Notes: generated by a model not told the origin, from the sequence alone. DNA of 64,000 nt from Hydrogenophaga sp. (GCA_016741995.1 JACVCO010000008.1:117604-181603); one strand, 5' to 3'; counted from the stretch's first letter, positions 25,354 to 34,875 are shown. Made by a program: numbers and translations.

Positions 25354-27210
25354 TCAGGCCGCCAGGCGCTGCTCGATGCGGGCCTTGGTTTCCTGCAGCT
25401 CGCGCGGCAGGTGGTAGGCGAGTTGCTGGAACAGCTCGGCGTGCAGTTGCAGCTCCTGCACCCAGGCCGCCTTGTCGATGGCGGTGACGGTGGCGTACTG
25501 CTCGCGGGAGAAGTCCAGGCCGCTCCAGTGGATGTCTTCGTAGCGCGGGCTCGTGCCGAACGCGTGCTCCACGCCCTGGCCCTTGTTCTCGATGCGGTCG
25601 ATCATCCACTTGAGCACGCGCATGTTCTCGCCGAAGCCGGGCCAGACGAACTTGCCGTTCTCGTCCTTGCGGAACCAGTTGACGCAGAAGATGCCGGGCA
25701 GTTTGGCGCCGGTGCCCTGCAGCTTGCTGCCCAGGTTCAGCCAGTGCTGGAAGTAGTCGCTCATGTTGTAGCCCGTGAAGGGCAGCATGGCGAACGGGTC
25801 GCGGCGCACCACGCCCTGCGCACCAAAGGCGGCGGCGGTGGTTTCCGAGCCCATGGTGGCGGCCATGTAGACGCCTTCGGTCCAGTTGCGCGCCTCGGTC
25901 ACGAGCGGCACCGTGGTGCTGCGGCGGCCACCGAAGATGAACGCATCGATCGCCACGCCCCGGGGGTCGTCCCAGGCCGCGTCCAACGCGGGGTTGTTCG
26001 TGGCGGCCACGGTGAAGCGCGCGTTCGGGTGGGCGGCCTTGGCGCCCGTTTCCTTGCCGATCTGCGGCGTCCAGTCCTTGCCTTGCCAGTCGATGGCGTG
26101 CGCGGGTGCCTCGCCCATGCCCTCCCACCACACGTCGCCGTCGTCGGTGAGCGCCACGTTCGTGAAGATCACGTCGCGGGTCAGGCTGGCCATGCAGTTG
26201 GGGTTGGTGGCCGTGTTGGTGCCCGGGGCCACGCCGAAGTAGCCGGCCTCGGGGTTGATGGCGTACAGGCGGCCGTCGGCGCCGGGCTTGATCCAGGCGA
26301 TGTCGTCACCGATGGTGGTGACCTGCCAGCCCTCGAAGCCCTTGGGCGGGATCAGCATCGCGAAGTTCGTCTTGCCACAGGCGCTGGGGAAGGCCGCGGC
26401 CACGTGGTACTTCTTGCCCTCGGGGTTGGTCACGCCCAGGATCAGCATGTGCTCGGCCAGCCAGCCCTGGTCGCGGCCCATGTTGCTCGCGATGCGCAGC
26501 GCAAAGCACTTCTTGCCCAGCAGCGCGTTGCCGCCGTAGCCCGAGCCGTAGCTCCAGATCTCGCGCGTCTCGGGGTAGTGGACGATGTACTTGAGCGTGG
26601 GGTTGCAGGGCCACGGGGTCTTGTCGGTCTCGCCGGCCTGCAGCGGCGCGCCCACGGTGTGCACGCAGGGCACGAAGTCGCCGTCGGTGCCGAGCACGTC
26701 GAACACGGCCTTGCCCATGCGCGTCATGAGCTTCATGTTCACGGCCACGTAGGCGCTGTCGGAGAGCTCCACGCCGATGTGGGCGATGGGGCTGCCCAGC
26801 GGGCCCATGCTGAACGGCACCACGTACATGGTGCGGCCGCGCATGCAGCCGTCGAACAGCGGCTGCAGGGTGGCGCGCATCTCGGCCGGGGCTTTCCAGT
26901 TGTTGGTCGGGCCGGCGTCTTCGGGGCGTTCGCTGCAGATGAAGGTGCGGTCTTCCACGCGCGCCACGTCCGACGGGTCGGAGCAGGCGAGGTAGCTGTT
27001 GGCGCGCTTGGCGGGGTTCAGTCGCTTGAAGGTGCCGGCGTCCACGAGTTGCTGGCACAGCCGGTCGTACTCGGCGTCGCTGCCGTCACACCAGACGATG
27101 TGATCGGGCTTGCACAGCGCGGCCATGTCGGCCACCCAGGCGATCAGTCGCGCGTGCTTGACGTAGGCGGGTGTGTTGAGGGTGAGACCCTGCATCACGG
27201 GTGAGTTCAT
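25354..27210 (-). CDS. pckG: Phosphoenolpyruvate carboxykinase (GTP)
   Basis: GTP-dependent PEPCK of 618 residues, converting oxaloacetate to phosphoenolpyruvate in gluconeogenesis. The kinase P-loop [12 protein letters not shown], the metal/oxaloacetate region [10 protein letters not shown], and [12 protein letters not shown] are characteristic of the GTP class, as is the N-terminal [12 protein letters not shown]. The ATG at 27210 follows GGAGTCTGTCCG; a longer frame to 27342 is not needed for the fold. Monocistronic, ending at the shared terminator. The upstream region holds direct repeats and a GntR-like dyad that may regulate it. Confidence 0.95.
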   Translation of the reverse strand: MNSPVMQGLTLNTPAYVKHARLIAWVADMAALCKPDHIVWCDGSDAEYDRLCQQLVDAGTFKRLNPAKRANSYLACSDPSDVARVEDRTFICSERPEDAGPTNNWKAPAEMRATLQPLFDGCMRGRTMYVVPFSMGPLGSPIAHIGVELSDSAYVAVNMKLMTRMGKAVFDVLGTDGDFVPCVHTVGAPLQAGETDKTPWPCNPTLKYIVHYPETREIWSYGSGYGGNALLGKKCFALRIASNMGRDQGWLAEHMLILGVTNPEGKKYHVAAAFPSACGKTNFAMLIPPKGFEGWQVTTIGDDIAWIKPGADGRLYAINPEAGYFGVAPGTNTATNPNCMASLTRDVIFTNVALTDDGDVWWEGMGEAPAHAIDWQGKDWTPQIGKETGAKAAHPNARFTVAATNNPALDAAWDDPRGVAIDAFIFGGRRSTTVPLVTEARNWTEGVYMAATMGSETTAAAFGAQGVVRRDPFAMLPFTGYNMSDYFQHWLNLGSKLQGTGAKLPGIFCVNWFRKDENGKFVWPGFGENMRVLKWMIDRIENKGQGVEHAFGTSPRYEDIHWSGLDFSREQYATVTAIDKAAWVQELQLHAELFQQLAYHLPRELQETKARIEQRLAA

Positions 27211-27458
27211 CGGACAGACTCCAGAGGTTGAAAACCAGTGGCGGCTCCAGACGCCGACAGCCGCGGAAGCGGCTGTCTCGGGGGTTGTCTGGTGCGGCGA
27301 ATTCGGGTCGGTCGGCGCATGCAAGCGTGCGCGTAGCGACAACGGGCTGATTTTAGGTTTCAGCCTTCCGGGTTACACCCCGGTTACATGCAAAACCCGC
27401 ATGGCGTGATGCAGTCAACACCTTGAGCTTGTCAGACAAGCAAACGAAAGACCACAAG
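27211..27458 (-). promoter_or_regulatory. pckG upstream region with direct repeats and a FadR/GntR-like dyad
   Basis: No gene is visible here. On the + strand GGTTACA occurs at 27371-27377 and 27382-27388, an 11-base period that would place two sites on the same DNA face. GCTTGTCAGACAAGC (27427-27441) is a perfect dyad whose core fits the FCD-type GntR consensus TNGTNNNACNA. On the pckG strand TTGACT (27413-27418) could be a -35 box. No GntR gene lies in the window, so any regulator would act from elsewhere. Confidence 0.4.
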
Positions 27459-27493
27459 AAAAAAGCCGAAAACCCCGCAAGGGTCTTCGGCTT
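27459..27493 (-). terminator. Rho-independent terminator of the 46-residue membrane protein gene
   Basis: Read leftward: AAGCCGAAGACCC, loop, GGGTTTTCGGCTT and then a U-run (27459-27464). The stem has one mismatch. It lies 21 bases past the small gene's stop codon. Confidence 0.8.
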
Positions 27494-27514
27494 CGGTGCG
27501 AGTTACCGCCGGAA

Positions 27515-27655
27515 TCAGGCCATGAAGACGGCGATGAAGGCCAGCAGGAACATCAGCACGCCGCCGGCCACGGGCAGCACGATGGGCATCAGCGGGACGA
27601 TGGACTCGACCACGTCTTCGGTGTGCTCGGGGGTGTGGTGCTCGTGGTGGGCCAT
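27515..27655 (-). CDS. 46-residue single-pass membrane protein
   Basis: Short gene with a good ribosome-binding site (GGAG, 5 bases before the ATG at 27655) and its own terminator. The product begins with a His/Glu-rich stretch (MAHHEHHTPEHTEDVVESI) and ends in one hydrophobic helix (PLMPIVLPVAGGVLMFLLAFIAVFM). The histidine cluster could bind metal, which is a guess. Small membrane proteins of this shape often associate with larger membrane complexes, but none is encoded next to it. Coding potential rests on signals and composition, not on a recognised family. Confidence 0.75.
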   Translation of the reverse strand: MAHHEHHTPEHTEDVVESIVPLMPIVLPVAGGVLMFLLAFIAVFMA

Positions 27656-27718
27656 GGCTGCTCCGGTGCGGTGACGTCGAAAAGCCGCGATTTTAGGGCA
27701 AGCGGCGCGGGCCGCCGC

Positions 27719-28123
27719 TCACAGCAGCGCGTAGGTGGTGGTGGCGCGGCAGGCGCTCTTGCCGTCATTGGCGCCCCGGATGTCGATTTCGCCGAAGGCC
27801 AGGCTCTTGCCGGCGCGGATCACGCGCGCCTCGATCAGTGCGTCCTGCCCCGACAGCGGCTTGAGGAAGCTCGTGTTCATCTGCACCGTGGTGCAGGGGC
27901 GGAATTCGCCGAAGTGGCGGATCAGCGCCAGCACCATGGCCGTGTCGGCCGCGGCCATCATGGCCTGGCCGCACAGCATGCCGCCCACGCGGCTGAGCTG
28001 GTCGGACTGCGGCAGGCGCAGCGTGACGGCACCTTCGGCGCTGGTTTCGACGACGAGGCCCAGGGCCTGGACCCAGGGGGCGAAGTACTCGGGCAGGGCG
28101 GCTTGTAGTCGGTTGTTGTCCAT
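27719..28123 (-). CDS. PaaI-type hotdog thioesterase
   Basis: 134-residue single-domain hotdog protein. The active-site segment is GGMLCGQAMMAAADTAMVLAL, with a Gln-Ala pair and Asp where the PaaI family has the catalytic Asp; TTVQMNTSFLKPLSG forms the following strand. Probably hydrolyses a medium or aromatic acyl-CoA. Starts at ATG 28123 with AGGAACCGTTC upstream. Confidence 0.82.
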   Translation of the reverse strand: MDNNRLQAALPEYFAPWVQALGLVVETSAEGAVTLRLPQSDQLSRVGGMLCGQAMMAAADTAMVLALIRHFGEFRPCTTVQMNTSFLKPLSGQDALIEARVIRAGKSLAFGEIDIRGANDGKSACRATTTYALL

Positions 28124-28328
28124 GAACGGTTCCTGTGGCGTGCTTCACTCTTGAGCCGCATAGTTTGCCCTCGCAACGGCGGAAAGCCGCCACGCGAGGG
28201 CCAGTCGCCTTATCCTCGTCCCGTTGACACATGGATCACAGCGCCCGGCCACCACCGGAATCGGCGGGCGAGGGCCATTTGCCCCAGGCGGAGCGGGCGG
28301 GCGGCGGCGAGACAAACAAACCACACCA

Positions 28329-29606
28329 ATGGCGATGGGGCTGCAAACGGATGCAGTGCGGTCGGCGGGGCCCGATGGGCCCGGCCTTGCCGTGGCTGCG
28401 CGACCACGCCCCACCGCGCGGCGGCTGTTGATCCTGGCGTCGCTGCCCGCGTTGCGCAACGCGCAAGGCCAGTGGTTGCTGCCGGCCAAATTCGTCAGTG
28501 GCTTGAAGACCTACGCCCGGCACTGGCCCGGGCCGGTGGTGGTGGGCCTGCAGGCGGGCGACCAGCCGACCGCCGATCTCGACAACCGGTTCTGGTCGCC
28601 CGGCGAACTGCCGTTCGAGCTTCACACCGTCAGCTTCCCCGAGCTGGCCGGGCGGGGCAGCCCCTTGCTGGAGGGTGCGGTGGTCATGGTCACGCTCAAC
28701 CACCTGCTGTACGGGCTGGGCCGGCGCTGCCTGGAGCAGGGCGCGGCCCTGGTGGTCAATACCGAGCTGTCCCTGTCCACCCAGCTGCAGATCGCCCGGG
28801 CCACGCATGGCTGGGGGCTGCGTCTGATCAAGAGCGCGGTCTGGCTGTTGCTCAACCACCGCCGCGCGGTGCGGGAGATCCGCTCCGCCCAGGGTCTGCA
28901 GTGCAACGGCACACCCACCTTCGACACGCTGGCCCGCCACAGCCCCTCGCCGCTGCTGTATTTCGACAACCGCACGACATGGGATCGCTGCGCCAGCGCC
29001 GCCGACCTCGATGCGCGCTTTGCGGCGCTGTCCAGCCGCCGGCGCCTGCGCTTGCTGTTCTCCGGCCGCTTGCACCCCATCAAGGGGGTGCAGGGGCTGG
29101 TGCCTCTGGCCAGCCTGCTGCGTGCGCAGGGCACGCCGTTCGAGTTGTGGATCGCGGGTGACGGCCCCTTGCGGGCATCGATGCAGGCCGGGATCGTCGA
29201 GCAAGGCCTGCAGGACCAGGTGCGCCTGCTCGGCACGCTGGATTTCGAGCGCGACATCCAGCCCATGCTGCGCGAGGAGATCGATCTGTTCGTCTGCCCG
29301 CACCTGCAGGGCGACCCTTCCTGCACGTACCTCGAAACCTTGTGCGCCGGGGTCCCCATCGTGGGTTACCCCAACGAAGCCTGGCGCGGCCTGCATCGCC
29401 TGTCGTCGGCCGGGCGCCTGTGCGCCTCGGCGCGGCCGGAGGCGATGGCGCGCGAGATCGGGGCGCTGGCCGGCGACACGGCCGCGCTGAGGCAACTGGC
29501 CGACCGCGCCCTGGCCTTTGCCACGCAACACGTGTTCGACGCCGAGTTCTCCCGGCGCATCAACCACCTCAAACAGCTCGGCAACCTGCAGGACGCCCCG
29601 ACATGA
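28329..29606 (+). CDS. Family 4 glycosyltransferase
   Basis: GT-B fold retaining glycosyltransferase (GT4), about 425 residues. The C-terminal nucleotide-sugar half is clear: LLFSGRLHPIKGVQGLVPLA, LWIAGDGPLRASMQ, and the acceptor/donor motif DLFVCPHLQGDPSCTYLETLCAGVPIVGYPN containing the E-x7-E-like element. The start is uncertain: ATG 28329 or 28335, and no Shine-Dalgarno site is visible. The stop overlaps the PIG-L gene (ATGA). GT4 plus PIG-L deacetylase pairs occur in mycothiol/bacillithiol synthesis and in polysaccharide modification; which applies is unknown. Confidence 0.8.
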   Translation: MAMGLQTDAVRSAGPDGPGLAVAARPRPTARRLLILASLPALRNAQGQWLLPAKFVSGLKTYARHWPGPVVVGLQAGDQPTADLDNRFWSPGELPFELHTVSFPELAGRGSPLLEGAVVMVTLNHLLYGLGRRCLEQGAALVVNTELSLSTQLQIARATHGWGLRLIKSAVWLLLNHRRAVREIRSAQGLQCNGTPTFDTLARHSPSPLLYFDNRTTWDRCASAADLDARFAALSSRRRLRLLFSGRLHPIKGVQGLVPLASLLRAQGTPFELWIAGDGPLRASMQAGIVEQGLQDQVRLLGTLDFERDIQPMLREEIDLFVCPHLQGDPSCTYLETLCAGVPIVGYPNEAWRGLHRLSSAGRLCASARPEAMAREIGALAGDTAALRQLADRALAFATQHVFDAEFSRRINHLKQLGNLQDAPT

Positions 29607-30394
29607 CGGCGCTGAACGACGCGAAGGCCTGGGTGGCGTGGCTGGACCGTTGCGGCGTCGAGCGCGTGGTCGTGATCTCGCCCCACCTGGACGACGCGGT
29701 GTTCTCCATGGCCGGCCTGCTCGGCGCCGCCAGCCACCGCACCGAGGTCATCACCCTGGTCACCGCGGCGCGGCCAGGGCCGGCGTCCGACTGGGCCCGC
29801 GCAACGGGCTTTGCCGACAACGAGGCCGAGTACGCCGCTCGCCGACAGGAAGACGTGACCGCCATGGCGCGCCTGGGGTGCCGTTACCGGCACGAGGGCC
29901 TGTCGTCGGGCGACCTGATCGCGGTGCAGGCCCGGGAGGTGGCCCGCGCCCTCGATGGGGAGCGGCCGGGCGGCCTTGGCCGCACGTTGGTGCTGTTGCC
30001 GGCGGGGGCGGGGGGGCCGCCGCCGCGGTCGCTGCTCGGGCGCCTGGTGCGGCGGGGCTTGCGGCGCCCCGTCGGGGCCTTGCCCCATGGCGATCACGTG
30101 CAGACGCGCGATCACTTCTGGCACGCCCTGGCGGGCAGCCGCGCCCGCGTCGGCTTCTACGCCGAACTACCGTACGCCTGGGCGCAGGGCAACGGGCAAC
30201 TGCAGCGGCACCTGCACGCGGCCCTGGGCTGCCGCACCGAGCGGGTGGAGCACCGCCCCGACGTCGACGCGAAGCGACAACTCGTCGAGCTGTACCGATC
30301 CCAGGTGCTGCCGATCATGGGCTCACCGGCCTATTGCCGGCGTGTGCTCTCGCGCCCCGAATGCCTCTGCGTGGCCGAACTGCCGGCCGGTTGA
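29603..30394 (+). CDS. PIG-L family deacetylase
   Basis: 263-residue LmbE/PIG-L family zinc hydrolase. The metal motif is SPHLDDAVFS (His28, Asp31, in place of the usual PHPDDE), and PHGDHVQTRDHF (His165) likely gives the third ligand. These enzymes remove N-acetyl groups from glucosaminyl lipids or thiols. Translationally coupled to the glycosyltransferase by a four-base overlap. It is directly adjacent, tail to tail, to the threonine ammonia-lyase gene. Confidence 0.82.
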   Translation: MTALNDAKAWVAWLDRCGVERVVVISPHLDDAVFSMAGLLGAASHRTEVITLVTAARPGPASDWARATGFADNEAEYAARRQEDVTAMARLGCRYRHEGLSSGDLIAVQAREVARALDGERPGGLGRTLVLLPAGAGGPPPRSLLGRLVRRGLRRPVGALPHGDHVQTRDHFWHALAGSRARVGFYAELPYAWAQGNGQLQRHLHAALGCRTERVEHRPDVDAKRQLVELYRSQVLPIMGSPAYCRRVLSRPECLCVAELPAG

Positions 30395-31594
30395 TCACTG
30401 GTGGTGGGCGACGAAGCCGGCCGCGTTGAGCGTGTCGATCACCTGCTGCACGTGCGCGTGCCCGCGGGTCTGCAGCACGAGCTCGATCTCCACGTTCTGC
30501 GCCGCCAGCAGCGTGAAGGCGCGCTGGTGGTGCACCTCGTCGATGTTGGCGCCCGCTTCGGCCACAAGGGCGGTGATGCGCGCCAGGTTGCCCGGCACAT
30601 CGCGCGAATTCACGGCGATGCGCGCCAGCCGCCCGGCGCGCACCATGCCGCGCTCGATGATGGAGGCCAGCAGCATCGGGTCGATGTTGCCGCCGCACAG
30701 CACCAGGCCCACGCGCCGGCCGGCAAAACGTTTCGGGTGCTTGAGCAATGCCGCCAGCCCGGCCGCGCCCGCGCCTTCCACCAGCGTCTTCTCGATCTCC
30801 AGCAGCATCACGATCGCCTGCTCGATGTCGCCTTCGTCGACCAGCAGCAGGTCGTCGACCCGCTCGCGCACGATGGGTACGTTGACATCGCCGGGCGTGC
30901 CCACGGCAATGCCTTCGGCGATGGTGCTGCTGCCCTGGGGGTGGTGCGTGCCCTTGATGGCGTTCACCATGGCCGGGAAACGCTCGGTCTGCACGCCCAC
31001 CACCTCGATGCCGGGCTTGAGTGCCTTGGCCACCGTGGCCATGCCGGCGATCAGCCCGCCACCACCAACGGCGATCACCAGCGTGTCCAGGTCGGGCACG
31101 TCGGCCAGCATCTCCAGCGCCACCGTGCCCTGGCCGGCCACGATCGCCTCGTCGTCGTACGGGTGCACGAACACCAGGCCCTGCTGCGCGGCCAGCGCGC
31201 GCGCGTGGGCACGGGCTTCGTCCAGCGTGTCGCCGTGCAGCACCACCTCGGCACCGAAACCGCGCGTGCGCTCCACCTTCACGCCGGGCGTGAAGCGTGG
31301 CATCACGATGACGGCGCGCAGGCCCAGGCGCTGCGCGTGGTAGGCCACGCCCTGGGCGTGGTTGCCCGCGCTCATGGCGATGACGCCGCGCGCGCGCTCC
31401 TCGGGCGTGAGCTGCGCCAGCTTGTTGCAAGCGCCGCGCTCCTTGAAGGACGCGGTGTATTGCAGGTTCTCGAACTTCAGGAACACCTGGCAACCGGTGA
31501 GCTGCGAGAGCGTGCGCGATTCCACGCACGGCGTGCGCAGGAGGTGGCCGTCGAGCCGGGCGGCGGCGGCGTGGATGTCGTCGATCTGGACCAT
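30395..31594 (-). CDS. Threonine ammonia-lyase with ACT domain
   Basis: 399-residue PLP enzyme that deaminates threonine to 2-oxobutyrate and ammonia. The PLP lysine is K51 in TASFKERGA, the glycine-rich loop is AVGGGGLIAG, and the C-terminal ACT domain (LARIAVNSRDVPGNLARITALVAEAGANIDEV) indicates allosteric control. This length is that of the single-ACT catabolic/TdcB-like form, shorter than E. coli IlvA. The ATG at 31594 lies just after CCATCGCC; a longer frame to 32080 overlaps the divergent gene and is rejected. Confidence 0.92.
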   Translation of the reverse strand: MVQIDDIHAAAARLDGHLLRTPCVESRTLSQLTGCQVFLKFENLQYTASFKERGACNKLAQLTPEERARGVIAMSAGNHAQGVAYHAQRLGLRAVIVMPRFTPGVKVERTRGFGAEVVLHGDTLDEARAHARALAAQQGLVFVHPYDDEAIVAGQGTVALEMLADVPDLDTLVIAVGGGGLIAGMATVAKALKPGIEVVGVQTERFPAMVNAIKGTHHPQGSSTIAEGIAVGTPGDVNVPIVRERVDDLLLVDEGDIEQAIVMLLEIEKTLVEGAGAAGLAALLKHPKRFAGRRVGLVLCGGNIDPMLLASIIERGMVRAGRLARIAVNSRDVPGNLARITALVAEAGANIDEVHHQRAFTLLAAQNVEIELVLQTRGHAHVQQVIDTLNAAGFVAHHQ

Positions 31595-31748
31595 GGGGCG
31601 ATTGTGGCGCGGCCTTCGTGGAAAAAGCCCGAGAACGCCCGTCATCACACACTTCCATCGGGCATCAAGCTGCGTTATGGTGCGCCGCACAGGGGCCTTG
31701 ACAGCGTTGCGCCCCGTCGCGCTGCAGCGTCCCCCTGGAGGTCTGCAC

Positions 31749-34142
31749 ATGAGCAAACGGCTTTCGTCACCGAGCCCCACGGCCCGCACGACCGAGGCGC
31801 GCGCTGTCGGCGTGGGTGAGGGGCGGCTGCACGTGCCGCACGGGCTGCGCCAGGCGCCCGTGCTCGACCTCATGTGTTCGCACTTCGTGCTCACCCTGGC
31901 CGCGCGCCAGGGTCCGCGCTTCAACGTGCGGCGCGATCTCAACACCCTGCTGTCGCTCGCCGGCCGGCACCTCGTGTGGCCGCACACCGTGCTGCAGCGC
32001 CTGCGCGAATTCCTGCAGCGCCGCTGCAAGGACAACGAACTCTGGGCCGGCCACGACAAGCTGGCCACCGGCGCCTTCATGGACCGCTACGGCGTCTGGC
32101 GCGGCCCGTACGAGGAAGGCACGCTGTTCTTCTACCTCGACGAATACGCCAAGGAAGCGCCGAAAGATCTGCTCTCGGTGCTGGCCGTCACCGGCGAATG
32201 GCTGAGTCAGGCGCTCAAGAAACAGAGCACGCTGGTGGAAAAGAACATCGACGCGCTGGCCGAGCTGCTGCAGCTCAACCGCGCCGAGCGCGCGCTGCTG
32301 CTCTACGGCACGCTCGCGCGTTACCAGCGCGACCTGCGCTCCATCCTCGTCGAGTTCAAGGTGAACAACGCGCCCGAGGCCTACGCCGCCATCGCCGACG
32401 TGGCGGGCGTGAAAGCCAGCGAGGTGGGCGAGGCCTTGCGCGTGGGCTCGCGCCTGGAGCGCATCGGCATGGTGGAGAACCTGATCTCCGAGCACAACAT
32501 CACCGACCTGGCCGACCTCATGAAGGTCAGCGAGAAGCTGCCGCCGGTGCTGATGCGCGAGTACCGCTCGCAGAGCGAGTTGATGGCGGTGTTCACGCGC
32601 CCGGCCGCGAAATCCACGCTCGTGCCCGCCGATTTCGACTACGTGGCCGACGACGTTCGCCTGCTCAGCGGCCTGCTGCGCGAGGCCGTGGCGCGCAAGG
32701 AGGCGGGCGTCAACGTGCTGCTCTACGGCCCGCCCGGCACCGGCAAGACGGAACTGGCGCGCGTGGTGGCGCAGGCCGCGGGCCTGGCGCTGTTCGAGGT
32801 GGAGTACGCCGACCGCGACGGCAACGCGCTGTCGGGCCGCGACCGCTACCGCTCGCTGCAGATCGCGCAGGTCTTCCTCAAGGGCACGGCGCAGTCGGCG
32901 CTGCTGTTCGACGAAGTGGAGGACGTGTTTCCGCCGATTTCCAGCGAGGCCGCGCACTTCATGGCGCGCGCCGAGCAGGTGCCTGCGCCGCACAGCCATT
33001 CGGTCAGCGGCAAGGCCTGGGTGAACCAGGTGCTCGAATCGAACGCCGTGCCCACGGTCTGGATCACCAACCGCATCGAGCAGATCGACCCGGCGTTCCG
33101 CCGCCGCTTCGCGTACCACCTCGAACTCAAAAGCCCGCCGCCCGGCGCGCGCGAGCAACTGGTGCGCAAGACGCTCGACGGCGTGGCCGTGAGCGAGACG
33201 CTGATCGGTCGGCTGACCGAACGCAAAGGGCTCACGCCGGCGCAGATCCGCACCGCGGTGCGCTTTGCGCAACTGGCCGCCGCGCCGGTGCGCCCGGCCG
33301 GCCGCAAAGGGGCCCGCGCCGCTGCCGCCTCGGCGCCGCTGCTCGACGACCTCATCGAACGCCAGCTGCTGCACGCCGACCGCGCGCTCGGCCGCGCGCC
33401 CGATGTGCTGCAGCGCCCCAGCGTCACGCAGTACAGCCTGGACATGCTCAACGTGGATTCGCGCCATCCGATCCCGCGCATCATCGACGCGCTCAAGGCG
33501 CGCGGCCACGGCTGCCTGTGCTTCCACGGCGCGCCGGGCACCGGCAAGACGGCGCTGGCCGAGCACATCGCGCAGCAACTCGGCCGCTCGCTCATGATCC
33601 GCCGCGCCAGCGACCTGGTGAGCAAGTTCGTGGGCGAAACCGAGCAGCAGATGGCCGCCATGTTCCGCGAGGCCGAGGCCGAGCGCGCCGTGCTGCTGCT
33701 CGACGAGGCCGACAGCTTCCTGCAGGACCGCCGTGGCGCGCAGCGCACCTACGAGGTCACCGAAGTCAACGAGATGCTGCAAGGCATGGAGCGCTTCGCG
33801 GGGATCTTCGTCTGCACCACCAACCTGATGGACAGCATCGATCAGGCCGCGCTGCGCCGCTTCACCTTCAAGATCCGTTTCCGCCCGCTCACGCGCGCGC
33901 AGCGCGAGACCATGTTCGTCGTCGAAGCCCTGGGTGGCGACGCGGCGCGGTTCGACGACGCGGTGCGCAAACGCCTGGCCGCGCTGGAGCAGCTCTGCCC
34001 CGGCGACTTCGCCGCCGTCAAGCGCCAGGCCGAGATCCTGGGCGCCACGATGGACCCGCTGGAGTTCCTCGACCAGCTCGAGGCCGAGCACCGCATCAAG
34101 CCGGAGGTGCGCGAGGCGCGCGGCATGGGCTTCGTGCACTGA
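31749..34142 (+). CDS. Tandem AAA+ ATPase of unknown function
   Basis: 797-residue protein with two AAA+ modules. The first has Walker A GPPGTGKT at residues 327-334 and Walker B LLFDEVED; the second has GAPGTGKT at 594-601 and LLLDEAD, with sensor-like CTTNLMDSIDQAALRRFTFKIRF, a clear AAA signature. The N-terminal 300 residues are helical and unassigned. It resembles neither FtsH (no transmembrane or protease domain) nor ClpB. The ATG at 31749 follows GGAGGTCTGCAC, a good ribosome-binding site. Monocistronic, with a terminator after it. Possibly a remodelling ATPase; substrate unknown. Confidence 0.85.
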   Translation: MSKRLSSPSPTARTTEARAVGVGEGRLHVPHGLRQAPVLDLMCSHFVLTLAARQGPRFNVRRDLNTLLSLAGRHLVWPHTVLQRLREFLQRRCKDNELWAGHDKLATGAFMDRYGVWRGPYEEGTLFFYLDEYAKEAPKDLLSVLAVTGEWLSQALKKQSTLVEKNIDALAELLQLNRAERALLLYGTLARYQRDLRSILVEFKVNNAPEAYAAIADVAGVKASEVGEALRVGSRLERIGMVENLISEHNITDLADLMKVSEKLPPVLMREYRSQSELMAVFTRPAAKSTLVPADFDYVADDVRLLSGLLREAVARKEAGVNVLLYGPPGTGKTELARVVAQAAGLALFEVEYADRDGNALSGRDRYRSLQIAQVFLKGTAQSALLFDEVEDVFPPISSEAAHFMARAEQVPAPHSHSVSGKAWVNQVLESNAVPTVWITNRIEQIDPAFRRRFAYHLELKSPPPGAREQLVRKTLDGVAVSETLIGRLTERKGLTPAQIRTAVRFAQLAAAPVRPAGRKGARAAAASAPLLDDLIERQLLHADRALGRAPDVLQRPSVTQYSLDMLNVDSRHPIPRIIDALKARGHGCLCFHGAPGTGKTALAEHIAQQLGRSLMIRRASDLVSKFVGETEQQMAAMFREAEAERAVLLLDEADSFLQDRRGAQRTYEVTEVNEMLQGMERFAGIFVCTTNLMDSIDQAALRRFTFKIRFRPLTRAQRETMFVVEALGGDAARFDDAVRKRLAALEQLCPGDFAAVKRQAEILGATMDPLEFLDQLEAEHRIKPEVREARGMGFVH

Positions 34143-34159
34143 CACCCGTTCGCCCATGA

Positions 34160-34185
34160 AAAAGGCCACCCGAGGGTGGCCTTTT
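34160..34185 (+). terminator. Rho-independent terminator after the AAA+ gene
   Basis: Stem GGCCACCC/GGGTGGCC (34164-34171, 34174-34181) flanked by an A-run on the left and TTTT on the right. The symmetry could also stop the convergent leftward gene at 34208. Confidence 0.8.
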
Positions 34186-34207
34186 GTGTCTGTGCGACAG
34201 GGCGGTT

Positions 34208-34552
34208 TCAGTGCAGCAGGGCCATGGGCTTGCTGGGCAGCGAGTCGGCGTCGTAGTCGGGGTGGTTGTCCACGAAGAAGCGCAGCTTGGCGTCGAGACG
34301 GCTCACGCGGCGGTTGGCTTCGCCTTCGTGGTGGTGCTTGGAGATGAGGTTGAACAGCTTGCCGCGCAGGAACCAGAGGTCGCGGGGCGTGCGGCAGCTC
34401 ATCAGCGCGGCGTGCAGACGCGAGCGCAGCGGGTCCTGGATGTCGGCCATGGCCGCGTGGAACTCATCGACCACGTAGTCGAGTTCAAGAACCTGGGTGT
34501 CGTGGTAGCTGGGCGCCTTGCGCTTGCCAAGCCAATTCAATCTAAAAAACAT
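34208..34552 (-). CDS. Hypothetical protein
   Basis: 114 residues from ATG 34552 (MFFRLNWLGKRK), basic N-terminus, helical and charged, ending in SLPSKPMALLH. The frame is open further upstream to 34621, where the composition looks non-coding. No family recognised and no transmembrane segment. It is convergent with the AAA+ gene and shares its terminator. Confidence 0.65.
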   Translation of the reverse strand: MFFRLNWLGKRKAPSYHDTQVLELDYVVDEFHAAMADIQDPLRSRLHAALMSCRTPRDLWFLRGKLFNLISKHHHEGEANRRVSRLDAKLRFFVDNHPDYDADSLPSKPMALLH

Positions 34553-34875
34553 TGCCGCGCTCCGTGCAGTCGAATCGTGTTGTGGTGGGGACGTCCCTGT
34601 GGTTGAAACATCGGCAGGCACCCCCTGGTGCTTGAGCGGTTCGCGCTGCCGGACGGGCGGTTCCCGACGGGCGGTTTTCGGTGTCCATCAGAGGTGCTCT
34701 CCGGAAGGGTGGGTGGGCTGAAAACAGGGAGAAAAGCACTACCCGGGTGTTCCGTGCCGTGGGGGTGGGCCCCGCGGCCGGGTCAGGTAGCCGATGACGT
34801 GATGGTGCGCGCCGGGGGGCGCCAGGAACATTGGGAGGCCTTGCACCACCGTGTGGTGAATGCCTGCATGGCCCG
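34553..34875. other. Non-coding stretch between a hypothetical gene and recQ
   Basis: 323 bases with no convincing gene. It holds short frames on both strands without ribosome-binding sites. It should contain the promoter of the leftward hypothetical gene, upstream of 34552, and the 3' end of the recQ transcript. I see no hairpin with a T-run for recQ. Confidence 0.5.

Noticed and set aside
31595..32080. An extended N-terminus for threonine ammonia-lyase
   Set aside because: It would run into the divergent AAA+ gene; the PLP fold starts normally at 31594.
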